From assembly GCF_010686755.1 (NCBI RefSeq), contig NZ_JAAGXA010000002.1, positions 297,392 to 361,391 on the forward strand: a DNA stretch of 64,000 nt, in the 5' to 3' direction. Shown here piece by piece: positions 33,571-42,491 of this stretch. The notes beneath the pieces were generated by a model. The model had not been told where the DNA came from. It saw nothing but the letters and a program-made list of their open reading frames with translations, and did no database searches. A program made the translations under genes and the position numbers. The stretch's first letter is position 1; every line of letters starts with the position of its first letter. Source of the DNA: Nocardioides zeae. Lineage in GTDB: Bacteria; Actinomycetota; Actinomycetes; Propionibacteriales; Nocardioidaceae.

Positions 33571-34896
33571 TCAGTGGACCGGCTGGGCCGGCTGGACGGG
33601 GTGGGCGGCGGCGATCTTGCCGACGATGATCTCCGCGGTCTCTGCGCAGGCCGTCGTGCCGCCGTTGGCGTACTCCTTGACGCCGTCGCCGACGTTCCAC
33701 AGCCCACCGAGGGGCGTGTCGTGGGGAGCGTCGAAGCCGGCGACCGCCCGCTGCGGCGGCCAGTCGTCGCGGGTGATGTTGATGCTGACCTCGCGGGCCT
33801 TATCGTCGTAGCCCGGGAACGCGTCGCGGAGGTCCTCCCGCAGCAGCTCGATCTCGGCCGCTTCGTCGAAGTCGCCGATGGCGGGCTCGGGGACCGAGGT
33901 CGCGACGTACAGGTTCCAGCCCTCGGGCGCCATCTCCGGGCAGGAGCGGGTGAAGTTCGCGACGTAGGCCATGCGGCGCGTGGTCGCGAACCCGAGCATG
34001 CCGGGGGCCGCGACGAGCTCCTCGCGGCTCGCGAAGTTGATCGCGACCATCGAGCACGGACGGTCCTTCTGCTTCACCATCTGCGTGTAGTCCTCCGGCA
34101 GGTTCTCCTCCCCCACCAGCCGGACCGTGCCCGCCGGGCCCACGTTGCTGACGACCACCGGGGCGCGGAGCTCCAGCTCCCGGCCGTCCCGCTCGAGGCG
34201 GATGCCCGTGACGGCTCCGTCGCTGGTGGTGATCGCGGTGACCGGTGTGGAGAGCCAGACCTCCCCGCCGTTGGACGTGACGTAGTCGGCGAGCTGGCGC
34301 CAGACGCCGATCGTCCCCTCCGGGTGGAAGCCGAAGCGCTTGAACGCGCTCTTGCGCGTGAAGTAGGTGAGGAAGACGCGCGCAGGCAGCTCGGCGGAGG
34401 ACACCGCGAAGATCGAGGCGCACATGTTGCGGAAGATGCCGCGCACGCCCTCGTTCTTGGTGAACTTCCGCACCCACTCGTCCGTGGAGATCTCGTCCTC
34501 GGGAAGACCCGAGTCGTTGCGCGCGGCACCGAGTCCGCTGACGATCTTGGCGCCCTGCCGCGTCAGCTTGCTGAGCATGAAGCCCCAGCCGCCGCCGGTG
34601 ACGTCGACGTCCTTGCCCTTGATCCGGTACAGGATCGGCGGGTCCGTCTCGCGGATGCGCCACTCGAGCCCGAGCTCCTCGAAGGTGCGCTGGGTGTGGG
34701 TGCCGACCTCGATGACGATCGCGCCGTCGTTCACCTTGAAGCCGTCGACGTCGGTGGTCGACGCGCGACCGCCCACCTTGTCGAGACGCTCGACGACCAG
34801 CGTGCGGTAGCCGAGCTTCGTGAGGCGGGCGGCGGTGAAGAGACCACCGGCGCCCGCGCCGACCACGATCGCGTCGTAGTCCGTGGATGCAGTCAT
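33571..34896 (-). CDS. FAD-dependent oxidoreductase, CrtI/phytoene-desaturase-like
   Basis: 441 residues. N-terminal Rossmann FAD motif IVVGAGAGGLFTAARLTKLG, then VVERLDKVGGRASTTDVDGF; the C-terminal FAD-binding end reads GLWNVGDGVKEYANGGTTAC. These are features of the CrtI/amine-oxidase superfamily. No carotenoid genes are nearby; in a catabolic operon with an acyl-CoA dehydrogenase and an enoyl-CoA hydratase fusion it more likely dehydrogenates a ring or isoprenoid intermediate. The reaction is unknown. Confidence 0.85.
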   Translation of the reverse strand: MTASTDYDAIVVGAGAGGLFTAARLTKLGYRTLVVERLDKVGGRASTTDVDGFKVNDGAIVIEVGTHTQRTFEELGLEWRIRETDPPILYRIKGKDVDVTGGGWGFMLSKLTRQGAKIVSGLGAARNDSGLPEDEISTDEWVRKFTKNEGVRGIFRNMCASIFAVSSAELPARVFLTYFTRKSAFKRFGFHPEGTIGVWRQLADYVTSNGGEVWLSTPVTAITTSDGAVTGIRLERDGRELELRAPVVVSNVGPAGTVRLVGEENLPEDYTQMVKQKDRPCSMVAINFASREELVAAPGMLGFATTRRMAYVANFTRSCPEMAPEGWNLYVATSVPEPAIGDFDEAAEIELLREDLRDAFPGYDDKAREVSINITRDDWPPQRAVAGFDAPHDTPLGGLWNVGDGVKEYANGGTTACAETAEIIVGKIAAAHPVQPAQPVH

Positions 34897-34939
34897 GTGC
34901 CGTGCCTTCCGGGTAGCGCTGCGTCGCAGCGCGCGTGGG

Positions 34940-36103
34940 TCAGTAGGAGCGGGGCAGCCCGAGCGAGGTCTGGGCCACGAAGTTGAGCACCATCTCGCGG
35001 CTCACGGGCGCCGTGCGCATGAGGCGCGTGACGAACCACATCTCGGAGAGGCCGTACTCGTGGGCGAGACCGTTGCCGCCGTGGGTCTGGATCGCCTGGT
35101 CGAGGGCCTCGAGCGCGGCCTCCGAGGCGACGTACTTCGCGATGTTGGCCGCCTCGCCGCTGGCGGAACGGCCCTCGTCGAACTCGCGGGCGCTGTGCAT
35201 GGTGGCGAGCCGGCCGACCTCGACCTTCATGTGGCAGTCCGCGAGGCGGTGGGCCACGCCCTGGTGCTGCCCGATCGGCACGCCCCACACCTGACGGCCG
35301 TTGGCGTAGTCCACGGCCTTGGAGATCGCGTAGCGACCCACGCCCCCGCAGATCGCGCCGACGAGGATCCGCTCGGGGTTGAGGCCCGTGAAGACCTGCC
35401 GGAGGCCGTTGCCGGCGGTGCCGACCAACGCCTCGGGCCCGACCCGCACCTCGTCGAGGAAGACGGTGAACTGCTTGTCGGGGGAGACGATCGACGTCGG
35501 GATCTCCTGGATCGACAGACCGGGGGCATCGGTCGGCACGAGGAAGATCGAGAGCCGCTTCTTCTCGGGCGTCGAGTGGTCGGCGTCGCGGCAGACGAGC
35601 AGCAGCGCCTCGGCCTGGTCGATGGCCGAGATGTAGTACTTCTGCCCGGAGATCACCCAGCCGTCGCCGTCGGCCCGGGCCGTCGTGCTGACCTCGTGGC
35701 TGTTGGAGCCCGCGTCGGGCTCGGTGATGCCGAAGGCGACCTTGCGCGAGCCGTCGGCGATCCCCGGCAACCACTCCCGCTTCATCTCCTCGCTCGCGTG
35801 CGCGGCCAGGACCGAGCCGACGATCGCCGGCGAGATGACCCAGATGAGCATCGGCATGCCGTGCGCGGCGAGCTCCTCGACGACCACGACGGCCTCGGCC
35901 ATGCCGCCCCCGCCCCCGCCGTGCTCGACGGGCAGGTGCACGCCGAGCAGACCGGCGCTGCCCAGCTCGTCCCACAGCTCGTCGATGTGGCCGCCCTCGC
36001 GGCCGCGCCGCAGGAAGTAGTCGGCGCCGTAGCGGGCGGCGATCTTCGCCACGCTGTCACGGATCGCGCGGTGCTCCTCGATGTCGTTGACCAGGCCAGG
36101 CAT
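34940..36103 (-). CDS. Acyl-CoA dehydrogenase
   Basis: 387 residues with the ACAD fold: FGITEPDAGSNSHEVSTTAR (FAD/substrate loop), QKYYISAIDQA, and QTHGGNGLAHEYGLSEMWFV. The usual catalytic Glu position near the C-terminus (Y-E-G-T) is replaced by APVSREM; instead E244 in LNPERILVGA matches the helix-G glutamate used by LCAD and isovaleryl-CoA dehydrogenase types. It introduces an alpha,beta double bond into an acyl-CoA. GAAGGAG precedes the ATG, 3 nt after the hydratase fusion gene. Confidence 0.9.
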   Translation of the reverse strand: MPGLVNDIEEHRAIRDSVAKIAARYGADYFLRRGREGGHIDELWDELGSAGLLGVHLPVEHGGGGGGMAEAVVVVEELAAHGMPMLIWVISPAIVGSVLAAHASEEMKREWLPGIADGSRKVAFGITEPDAGSNSHEVSTTARADGDGWVISGQKYYISAIDQAEALLLVCRDADHSTPEKKRLSIFLVPTDAPGLSIQEIPTSIVSPDKQFTVFLDEVRVGPEALVGTAGNGLRQVFTGLNPERILVGAICGGVGRYAISKAVDYANGRQVWGVPIGQHQGVAHRLADCHMKVEVGRLATMHSAREFDEGRSASGEAANIAKYVASEAALEALDQAIQTHGGNGLAHEYGLSEMWFVTRLMRTAPVSREMVLNFVAQTSLGLPRSY

Positions 36104-36105
36104 CG

Positions 36106-37293
36106 TCAGGCTCCTTCGAAGGTGGGTCGCTGCTTGAGGCGGAAGGCCGCGATCGCCCCCTGGGCGTCACGGGTGGCCGCGGTGAGCCGCAGCTGGTCGA
36201 TCTCCTCGCGGAGGTGGTCGGACTGGCTGCGGGTCCACGCGTCGCGGAGCAGGGCCCGCATGGAGGCGTGGGCGCGCGTCGGCCCCGCGGCGAGCCGGCG
36301 CGCGCGCTCGAGGGCGACGTCCTGCAGCCGGTCGGCCGGCACGATCTCGGACACGAGTCCCCACGCCAGGCCCTCCTCCGCGGAGATGGGGCGGTTCTCC
36401 AGCAGCACCTGCGCCGCGCGGAGGGCGCCGATGCGGCGCGGCAGGTGCCACGAGCTGCCGCCGTCGCCACTGAGGCCGAGGGCACCGAAGGCGGTCACGA
36501 AGCGGGCATCGGGGGCGGCGAGGACGACGTCCGCGGCGTAGACGAACCCCAGGCCGCCGCCGGCCGTCGATCCCTGGGCCGCCGTCACGACCGGCACGCC
36601 GTGCCGGGCGAGCCGGCTGAAGCCCTCGTGGAAGGGGGTGACCATGCGGGCGAGGAGGTCGGGCAGGTCCTCGGCCGCCACCCCGCCGAAGTAGGCGATG
36701 TCGCCGCCGACCGTCAGGTCGCTGCCCGCGCCACAGACCAGCACGGCCCGCACGGCGGGGTCGGCGACGATCCGTTCCACGACGACCAGCCACTCCTGGG
36801 CCAGCCGCAGGTCGATGGCGTTGCGGACCTCGGGGCGGTCGAGCCGCACGACGGCCACGCCGTCCGCGACCTCGAGGTCGATGGTCGCGAGCGGCGAGCC
36901 CAGCGCGTCCCGCCACGCCGCCGTGTCGGTCACCTGCTCGAGGCGCCGGATCCGGCCGCCCTCGACCTGGAGGACGTGGACGTACGCCGCCTCGACCGGC
37001 CCGCCGCGACGCGCGGAGCCGCGGTAGGTCCCCGTCACCGCGACGCGGCCACCGGACCCGACGACGATGTCGGCGGGTTCGGGCGTCACCGCGAAGTGGC
37101 GCCCGATGGTCCACCACCCGTGCTCGCGCATGGACGTGCGGTCGTGCTCGCGCCCGCCGATGCCGAGCGGCATCCCGGTCGCGAACCGGCCGGAGAAGTC
37201 CTCGGCCAGGACGACGTCCAGGGCGTCCCGGTCCCCGGCCGCTAGAGCGCCGTAAAACCGCGCCACCAGGGCCGCTACCTCGTGCTCGTCCAT
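36106..37293 (-). CDS. SnoaL/NTF2-like domain fused to an enoyl-CoA hydratase
   Basis: 395 residues in one continuous frame. Residues about 1-130 are an NTF2/SnoaL-like domain (VARFYGALAAGDRDALDVVL followed by AEDFSGRF; HVLQVEGGRIRRLEQVTDTA), and about 137-395 a crotonase fold (VAVVRLDRPEVRNAIDLRLA; oxyanion segments GGDIAYFGG and GSTAGGGLGFVYAADVVLAA). Usual crotonases are about 260 residues, so this is a true fusion. An almost perfect AAGGAGGTG precedes the ATG. It heads the minus-strand unit with the ACAD and CrtI-like enzyme. Confidence 0.85.
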   Translation of the reverse strand: MDEHEVAALVARFYGALAAGDRDALDVVLAEDFSGRFATGMPLGIGGREHDRTSMREHGWWTIGRHFAVTPEPADIVVGSGGRVAVTGTYRGSARRGGPVEAAYVHVLQVEGGRIRRLEQVTDTAAWRDALGSPLATIDLEVADGVAVVRLDRPEVRNAIDLRLAQEWLVVVERIVADPAVRAVLVCGAGSDLTVGGDIAYFGGVAAEDLPDLLARMVTPFHEGFSRLARHGVPVVTAAQGSTAGGGLGFVYAADVVLAAPDARFVTAFGALGLSGDGGSSWHLPRRIGALRAAQVLLENRPISAEEGLAWGLVSEIVPADRLQDVALERARRLAAGPTRAHASMRALLRDAWTRSQSDHLREEIDQLRLTAATRDAQGAIAAFRLKQRPTFEGA

Positions 37294-37303
37294 GACACCT
37301 CCT

Positions 37304-37339
37304 TTTTTGAAGATAGATTAAATGCCACCGGCAGGTCAA
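37304..37339 (-). promoter_or_regulatory. Promoter of the hydratase-fusion operon with half regulon site
   Basis: On the minus strand a -35 TTGACC (37339-37334) is followed after 18 bp by a -10 TATCTT (37315-37310). TAATC (37320-37316) beside the -10 equals one arm of the TAATC-N7-GATTA dyad, but the other arm here is AAAAA. Confidence 0.6.
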
Positions 37340-37354
37340 GGGATCCGGACGGGA

Positions 37355-38548
37355 TCAGCAGGGTCCCGGCTCCCGCCCGACGACGGACACGAAGGAGACG
37401 CACCCGCCGGGACGCCCGCCCAGGTTGTGGGTGAGGGCGGTGCGCGGGTCGTCCAGCTGGCGCGGGCCCGCGTCGCCGCGCAGCTGGAGCCAGGCCTCGT
37501 AGAGCATCCGCAACCCGCTCGCCCCGACCGGGTGACCGAACGACTTGAGCCCTCCGTCGACGTTGACCGGGAGTCGGCCGTCGGCGTCGAAGTGCCCCTC
37601 GAGCACGTCGCGCCACGCGCGGCCGCCGTCGCTGAACCCCAGGTCCTCCATCAGCACGACCTCGGTCGGCGTGAAGCAGTCGTGCACCTCGGCGAGAGAC
37701 AGCTGCCGACGGGGATCCGTGATCCCCGCCTGGGCGTAGGCGTCCCGCGCGGCGTGGCGCACCTCGGGGAAGGACGTGAAGTCGTAGTCGGGGTCCATGC
37801 CCCCACGCATCGGGCCGGCCGCCAGTGCGAGGGCCTTCACGAAGACCGGACGGTCCGTGTAGTCGTAGGCGTCCTCCGCCCGCACGACGAGGGCGGCGGC
37901 CGCACCGTCGGACACCCCCGAGCAGTCGAGCACGCCGAGGCGTCCCGCGACCTTCGGGGCGGACTCGATCTTCTCGCGGGAGACCTCCGCCCGGAACTGC
38001 GCCTTGGGGTTGCGCGCGCCGTTGACGTGGTTCTTCCACGCGACGTGGGTCATCGCCGCGCGCATGTCGCCGGGGTCGACGCCGTGGCGGGCGCAGTAGG
38101 CCGGGTCGAGCAGCGAGAAGGCGGCCGGAGCCGTCACCGACAGCTCCGACGCGGTCCCGTCGGCGGGCGGGTCGGCTCGCAGGAGCCCGGAGAAGCCCGA
38201 GTCCTTCAGCTTCTCGACGCCGACCGCCACCACCCGGTCGTAGGCACCCGAGGCCACCGCGTAGCAGGCGTTGCGGAACGACTCGGACCCGGTGGCGCAG
38301 TAGTTCTCGACACGGGTCACGGGCTTGTACTCGATGCCGAGCGGCCGGCTGAGCGTGAGACCCGACTGACCGGACCCCAGCGTGCCCAGCCACCACGCGT
38401 CGACGTCGTCGCGGAAGATCCCGGCGGAGCCGAGTGCCTCCCCCACCGCTTCGACGAGCAGGTCGTCGGTGGAGCGGTCCCACAGCTCTCCGAACCGGGT
38501 GCACCCCATGCCGACGACAGCGACCTTGTCGGCGATCCCTCGGCTCAC
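37355..38548 (-). CDS. SCP-x/Ltp-type thiolase (lipid-transfer protein, acetyl-CoA acetyltransferase-like)
   Basis: 397 residues of the SCP-x thiolase branch: VENYCATGSESFRNACYAVA with the nucleophilic Cys, then SLAEVHDCFTPTEVVLMEDL and GGLKSFGHPVGASGLRMLYE. In actinobacteria this branch includes Ltp2, a retro-aldolase acting on steroid side-chain CoA esters, as well as true thiolases. GTG 38548 overlaps the stop of a DUF35 fusion gene (GTGA); Ltp2-type enzymes need a DUF35 partner, which supports a complex. Confidence 0.88.
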   Translation of the reverse strand: MSRGIADKVAVVGMGCTRFGELWDRSTDDLLVEAVGEALGSAGIFRDDVDAWWLGTLGSGQSGLTLSRPLGIEYKPVTRVENYCATGSESFRNACYAVASGAYDRVVAVGVEKLKDSGFSGLLRADPPADGTASELSVTAPAAFSLLDPAYCARHGVDPGDMRAAMTHVAWKNHVNGARNPKAQFRAEVSREKIESAPKVAGRLGVLDCSGVSDGAAAALVVRAEDAYDYTDRPVFVKALALAAGPMRGGMDPDYDFTSFPEVRHAARDAYAQAGITDPRRQLSLAEVHDCFTPTEVVLMEDLGFSDGGRAWRDVLEGHFDADGRLPVNVDGGLKSFGHPVGASGLRMLYEAWLQLRGDAGPRQLDDPRTALTHNLGGRPGGCVSFVSVVGREPGPC

Positions 38549-39948
38549 GCGTCCTCCTCGGTCGGTGCGGCGGGCAGGACCCGCGCTTTCCAGAAGTAGT
38601 TGTGCACGCCACCGGCCGTGGACAGGCGGCGGAAGACGAGATCGACCCGGCTGCCGACCCCGACCGTGGCCGGGTCCGCGTCCGCCACCTCGAGGGTGCA
38701 GCGACCACCGCCGTCCAGGTCGACCACGACGTCGACGACCGGGGGCGAGGGCGAGTAGGCGAGGCGATCTACCGTGGAGGTCGCGACGGTGCCGCGCAGG
38801 TCGGCCGCGTCGACCGGCGCCATCGCATCGGTGGCGCCGCAGGAGCGGCACACCCGCACCGGCGGGAGGTGGACGAACCCGCAGACGGTGCAGGCCGCGC
38901 CCACGAAGCCGAACTTCCACGCCACTGCCCGCGCCGACGCCGGGGCCGCGGGGCGGTCGGGCTCGGGTCGGCGCGGCAGCTCACGCTCCAGCAGCCCCCG
39001 CCAGGCGAGGTACGTCGTGTGGCGCACCTCGGTCCCGCCCTCGGCCTGCGCGGCCACCGCGGACGGTCGCCGCCGGGCCAGCGCCGGACCGGCCCGCAGC
39101 ACCACCGCGTCGCAACCGTCGGCGGCCGACACCACGAGCACCGTCTCGCCGGGCGTGGCCACGTCGAGGGCCGCGGCGACGGCGAGGAGCGGGTCGGTGG
39201 CTCCTGCGTGACCCAGCGGCGTCGGCCGAGCGCCCTCGAGCAGGGCCCTTGCCCGCTTGGTGACCGCGGCGTTGGGGCTGGTGACGACGACGTGGTCGGC
39301 TGCGGCGATGCCGGCCTGCCGCAGCGCCTCGGCCGCTGTGGCACGGACGAGCGCGGCGTACCGCTCGAAGCCGAAGCGCTCCTCCCAGACCTCGGCCGTC
39401 GGCGCCGACGGCAGCCGCCACCGGTCGAGCAGCTCCTCGGTGGTCGCCCCGAGAGCGAGGACGTCGGCGACGACCTCGTCGGCGGTCACGGTCGCTCCTG
39501 GCGGGGCGAGCAGCAGCGCCGCTCCGTAGTCGGCTCCCGTGCGCTCGTCCCCCGACCCGGGGCGACCGACCCGCACGTCGCCAGCGGCGACGAGCCCGCC
39601 GGTCGCCAGCGCGGCCCGGAGCGCGGCGAAGACGGAGCGGGGCGAGCCCACGACGTCCCCGGCGAACGCGGAGGCAGGCAACCGCAGCGCTGCGTGGAGC
39701 GCCGAGGCGTTGGTCTTGTCGAGGTAGGGCGGCGTCGCGGTCACGAGGTACGCCGCGGGCACCGCCGCCGATGCCTCCGGACCCGCGAGGGCCAGCGCCG
39801 CGCGGGCAGCGGCCACGGCCATCGTCGTGGCGTCCTCGTCGAAGGAGGCGACCACCCGCCGCCCGCGGATCCCGGCGTCGGCGCCCAGGCGCTGGACCGG
39901 GACGTGGGAGCCGTGCGCCAGCACCCGCCCCAGCGACGTGGCGCTCAT
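38545..39948 (-). CDS. HMG-CoA-synthase-like domain fused to DUF35 OB-fold/zinc ribbon
   Basis: 467 residues. Residues about 1-310 resemble the archaeal-type HMG-CoA synthase/ketosynthase fold (RRVVASFDEDATTMAVAAAR; YGAALLLAPP), but where the catalytic Cys is expected the sequence reads AFAGDVVGSPRSVFAAL, with no cysteine. Residues about 345-460 are DUF35: zinc ribbon CTVCGFVHLPPVRVCRSCG then an OB fold. It overlaps the SCP-x thiolase downstream and another thiolase upstream. In archaea, DUF35 bridges thiolase and HMG-CoA synthase; here two of those parts are one polypeptide. Confidence 0.8.
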   Translation of the reverse strand: MSATSLGRVLAHGSHVPVQRLGADAGIRGRRVVASFDEDATTMAVAAARAALALAGPEASAAVPAAYLVTATPPYLDKTNASALHAALRLPASAFAGDVVGSPRSVFAALRAALATGGLVAAGDVRVGRPGSGDERTGADYGAALLLAPPGATVTADEVVADVLALGATTEELLDRWRLPSAPTAEVWEERFGFERYAALVRATAAEALRQAGIAAADHVVVTSPNAAVTKRARALLEGARPTPLGHAGATDPLLAVAAALDVATPGETVLVVSAADGCDAVVLRAGPALARRRPSAVAAQAEGGTEVRHTTYLAWRGLLERELPRRPEPDRPAAPASARAVAWKFGFVGAACTVCGFVHLPPVRVCRSCGATDAMAPVDAADLRGTVATSTVDRLAYSPSPPVVDVVVDLDGGGRCTLEVADADPATVGVGSRVDLVFRRLSTAGGVHNYFWKARVLPAAPTEEDA

Positions 39949-41156
39949 CGGCCCACCCCCTCGAACAGCGCAGCGAGACCCTGGCCGCCACCGATGCACA
40001 TCGTCTCGAGCCCGAGCCCGCCGCCGCGCCGCCCCAGCTCGTGCAGCATGGTCGTCAGCATCCGGACCCCGGTGGCCCCGATGGGGTGACCGAGCGAGAT
40101 CCCGGAGCCGTTGACGTTGAGCCGGTCCTCCACCTCGTCGAGCGGCACCTCCCAGCCCTGGAGCACCGCGAGCGCCTGCACGGCGAACGCCTCGTTGAGC
40201 TCGATGAGGGCCAGGTCGTCGAAGGAGTGGCCGGTGCGGGCGAACAGCCTGCGCGTCGCGGGCACCGGACCGATGCCCATCGTCGCCGGCTCGCAGCCGG
40301 CGGCCGCCCACCCGAGGAACCACCCCATCGGCTCCAGGCCGAGCTCGTCGAGCACGTCCTCGGCGACCACGAGGCAGGCAGCCGCCGCGTCGTTCTGCTG
40401 GCTGGAGTTGCCGGCCGTCACGGTGCCGTCGGGCAGCAACGGCCGGAGGCGGGCCAACGTCTCGGGCGTCGTGTCGGGACGCACGCCCTCGTCGCGGTCG
40501 AGCACGACGGCATCGCCCCGGCGCTGGGGCACCTCGACGGGCACCACCTCGGCGTCGAACCGGCCCTCGTTCCACGCGGTGGCCGCGCGGGCGTGGCTGC
40601 GGGCCGCGAACGCGTCAGCTGCCTCCCGCGCGATCGCGTGCTGCTCGGCGAGGTTCTCGGCCGTCTCGACCATGCCGCTGATCGGGCCGAACCTCCACTC
40701 CGGCTGCGAGCGCTCCCGGCCTCGGTCGAGCCGGTCGTAGAGCACCTGGTTGCCCGAGCGCGAGCCCCAGCGGGCGGTCGTCGTGTAGTGCTCGATCGTG
40801 CTCATCGACTCGACGCCGCCGGCCACGACGACGTCCGCGGCGCCGGTCTGCACGGCCATCGCCGCGTCGATCACCGCCTGCAGTCCGCCGCCGCAGCGGC
40901 GGTCGACCTGGTAGCCGGGCACCGTCACGGGAAGACCCGCGTGGAGGGCGACCCACCGACCGATGCACGGCGCCTCGGAGCTCGCGTAGGACTGCGCGAG
41001 CACGACCTCGTCGATGCGCTCGGGGTCGACGCCGGAACGGTCGACCACGGCGCGCACGACGTGGGCGGCGAGGTCCTCCGCGCGGACCGGGCGGAGGGTT
41101 CCCCCGAACGCCCCGACGGGCGTGCGGAGGGGCTGGACGATCGCGACGCGTCGCAT
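39945..41156 (-). CDS. Acetyl-CoA C-acyltransferase (thiolase)
   Basis: 403 residues of the classical thiolase family: nucleophile C88 in VDRRCGGGLQAV, NEAFAVQALAVLQGW, GHPIGATG and the second Cys in ETMCIGGGQG. It cleaves 3-oxoacyl-CoA with CoA. ATG 41156 follows GAGGAGC; its stop overlaps the HMG-CoA-synthase-like gene (ATGA). Confidence 0.93.
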   Translation of the reverse strand: MRRVAIVQPLRTPVGAFGGTLRPVRAEDLAAHVVRAVVDRSGVDPERIDEVVLAQSYASSEAPCIGRWVALHAGLPVTVPGYQVDRRCGGGLQAVIDAAMAVQTGAADVVVAGGVESMSTIEHYTTTARWGSRSGNQVLYDRLDRGRERSQPEWRFGPISGMVETAENLAEQHAIAREAADAFAARSHARAATAWNEGRFDAEVVPVEVPQRRGDAVVLDRDEGVRPDTTPETLARLRPLLPDGTVTAGNSSQQNDAAAACLVVAEDVLDELGLEPMGWFLGWAAAGCEPATMGIGPVPATRRLFARTGHSFDDLALIELNEAFAVQALAVLQGWEVPLDEVEDRLNVNGSGISLGHPIGATGVRMLTTMLHELGRRGGGLGLETMCIGGGQGLAALFEGVGR

Positions 41157-41207
41157 CACTGCTCCTCGTGGGTGTGACGGTGGGCTGCCAGGGCGGCAGG
41201 GGACGGT

Positions 41208-42491
41208 TCAGGCGTGGGCCAGCAGGCCGGCCGCCTCGGCCTCGAGACGGGCCCGGTGGGCGGGGTCGGCGATCGCCAGCATCCGCTCGACCCGCTGGCC
41301 CAGGGGAAGCCCGCGGAGGTCCGCGACGCCGTGCTCGGTGACGACCACCAGCGGCTCGCAGCGGGGGGTCGAGGTGGGGCCGCCGAGGCGGTGCACGATC
41401 CGGCTGCGCTCCCCGGCGGTGGACGGGAGCGCGACGACCGGCACGCCCCCGGGCGAGGCGTGGGCTCCCCGCAGGAAGTCGACCGCCCCGCCGACCGCGC
41501 CGACGTACCGTCCGCCCGCGGACTCCGCGTTGACCGCCCCGGTCAGGTCCACCTCGATCGCGGCGTTGACCGCCACCAGCCGGTGGCTGGCGGCCAGCAC
41601 CCGGGGGTCGTGGGTGTACGTCGTGGGGCGCAGCGCCATCCCGGGGTTGCGGTCCGCCCAGGCGAAGAGGCGCCGGGTGCCGCCGAGGAGGCCGCCGACC
41701 ACCGCGCCGCGGTCGAGCGACTTGCGGCGACCGGTCGCGACGCCGGCGAGCACCAGGTCGAGGGCCGCGTCGTTGACGATGCCGGAGTGGATGCCGAGGT
41801 CGCGGTGGCCGTGCAGGTGCCGGAGCACGGCCTCGGGCAGCCCGCCGATCCCGAACTGCAGGGTGGCGCCGTCGGGGACGAGCTCCGCGACCCGGCGGGC
41901 GACCGCGTCGACCTGGGCGGTCGGCGTCGCCGGTGCCATCTCCCCCGGTGGCTCCGCGGAGCGGACGGCCGCCGTCCAGTCGCCGGGGGCCACGGTGCGG
42001 GCACCGGGGGTGGCCGGCACGTGGGGGTTGATCTCGGCGATGACCACCCGCGCGTTCCCGAGCGCCGCGGAGAAGTAGTCGTCGGCCAGCCCCAGGCTGT
42101 GCCGGCCGTCGGGCCCGGCCTCCGACACCTGGACGAGCACCACGTCGGCGGCCAGTCCCCCCGTCGTCAGCAGCTGCGGCAGCGCCGAGTAGTGGACCGG
42201 CCAGATCTCCAGACGTCCCTCCGCGTGGAGCCGAGCGTTGGAGCCGGCGCCGCAGTAGGAGTGCACCGCGAGCGAGCCGTCCGGCGGCAGCGTCGTCGCG
42301 GTGAGCTCGGACGCCGCCGGGATGCCCACGAAGCAGCGCAGACCACCCACCTGCGGTGCCTGCTCGATCAGGCGCCGCACGAGGCTGCGGGGCTCGGCGC
42401 AGGCCTGGCCCCACACGACGGTGTCACCCGGGCGCAGGAGCGCCGCGAGGTCGAGGTCGGAGGCCGAGGACGCGACGGGGGTCGCGTTCAC
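41208..42491 (-). CDS. Acetyl-CoA hydrolase/4-hydroxybutyrate CoA-transferase family protein
   Basis: 427 residues, family I CoA-transferase fold: GATLQFGIGGLPEAVLRHLH, NAAIEVDLTGAVNAE (region of the catalytic Glu) and the C-terminal VVVTEHGVADLRGLPLGQRV, a hallmark of acetyl-CoA-utilising transferases. Moves CoA between acetyl-CoA and a carboxylate, or hydrolyses acetyl-CoA. GTG 42491 overlaps the preceding small gene (GTGA); longer in-frame starts lie inside that gene. Confidence 0.85.
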   Translation of the reverse strand: MNATPVASSASDLDLAALLRPGDTVVWGQACAEPRSLVRRLIEQAPQVGGLRCFVGIPAASELTATTLPPDGSLAVHSYCGAGSNARLHAEGRLEIWPVHYSALPQLLTTGGLAADVVLVQVSEAGPDGRHSLGLADDYFSAALGNARVVIAEINPHVPATPGARTVAPGDWTAAVRSAEPPGEMAPATPTAQVDAVARRVAELVPDGATLQFGIGGLPEAVLRHLHGHRDLGIHSGIVNDAALDLVLAGVATGRRKSLDRGAVVGGLLGGTRRLFAWADRNPGMALRPTTYTHDPRVLAASHRLVAVNAAIEVDLTGAVNAESAGGRYVGAVGGAVDFLRGAHASPGGVPVVALPSTAGERSRIVHRLGGPTSTPRCEPLVVVTEHGVADLRGLPLGQRVERMLAIADPAHRARLEAEAAGLLAHA

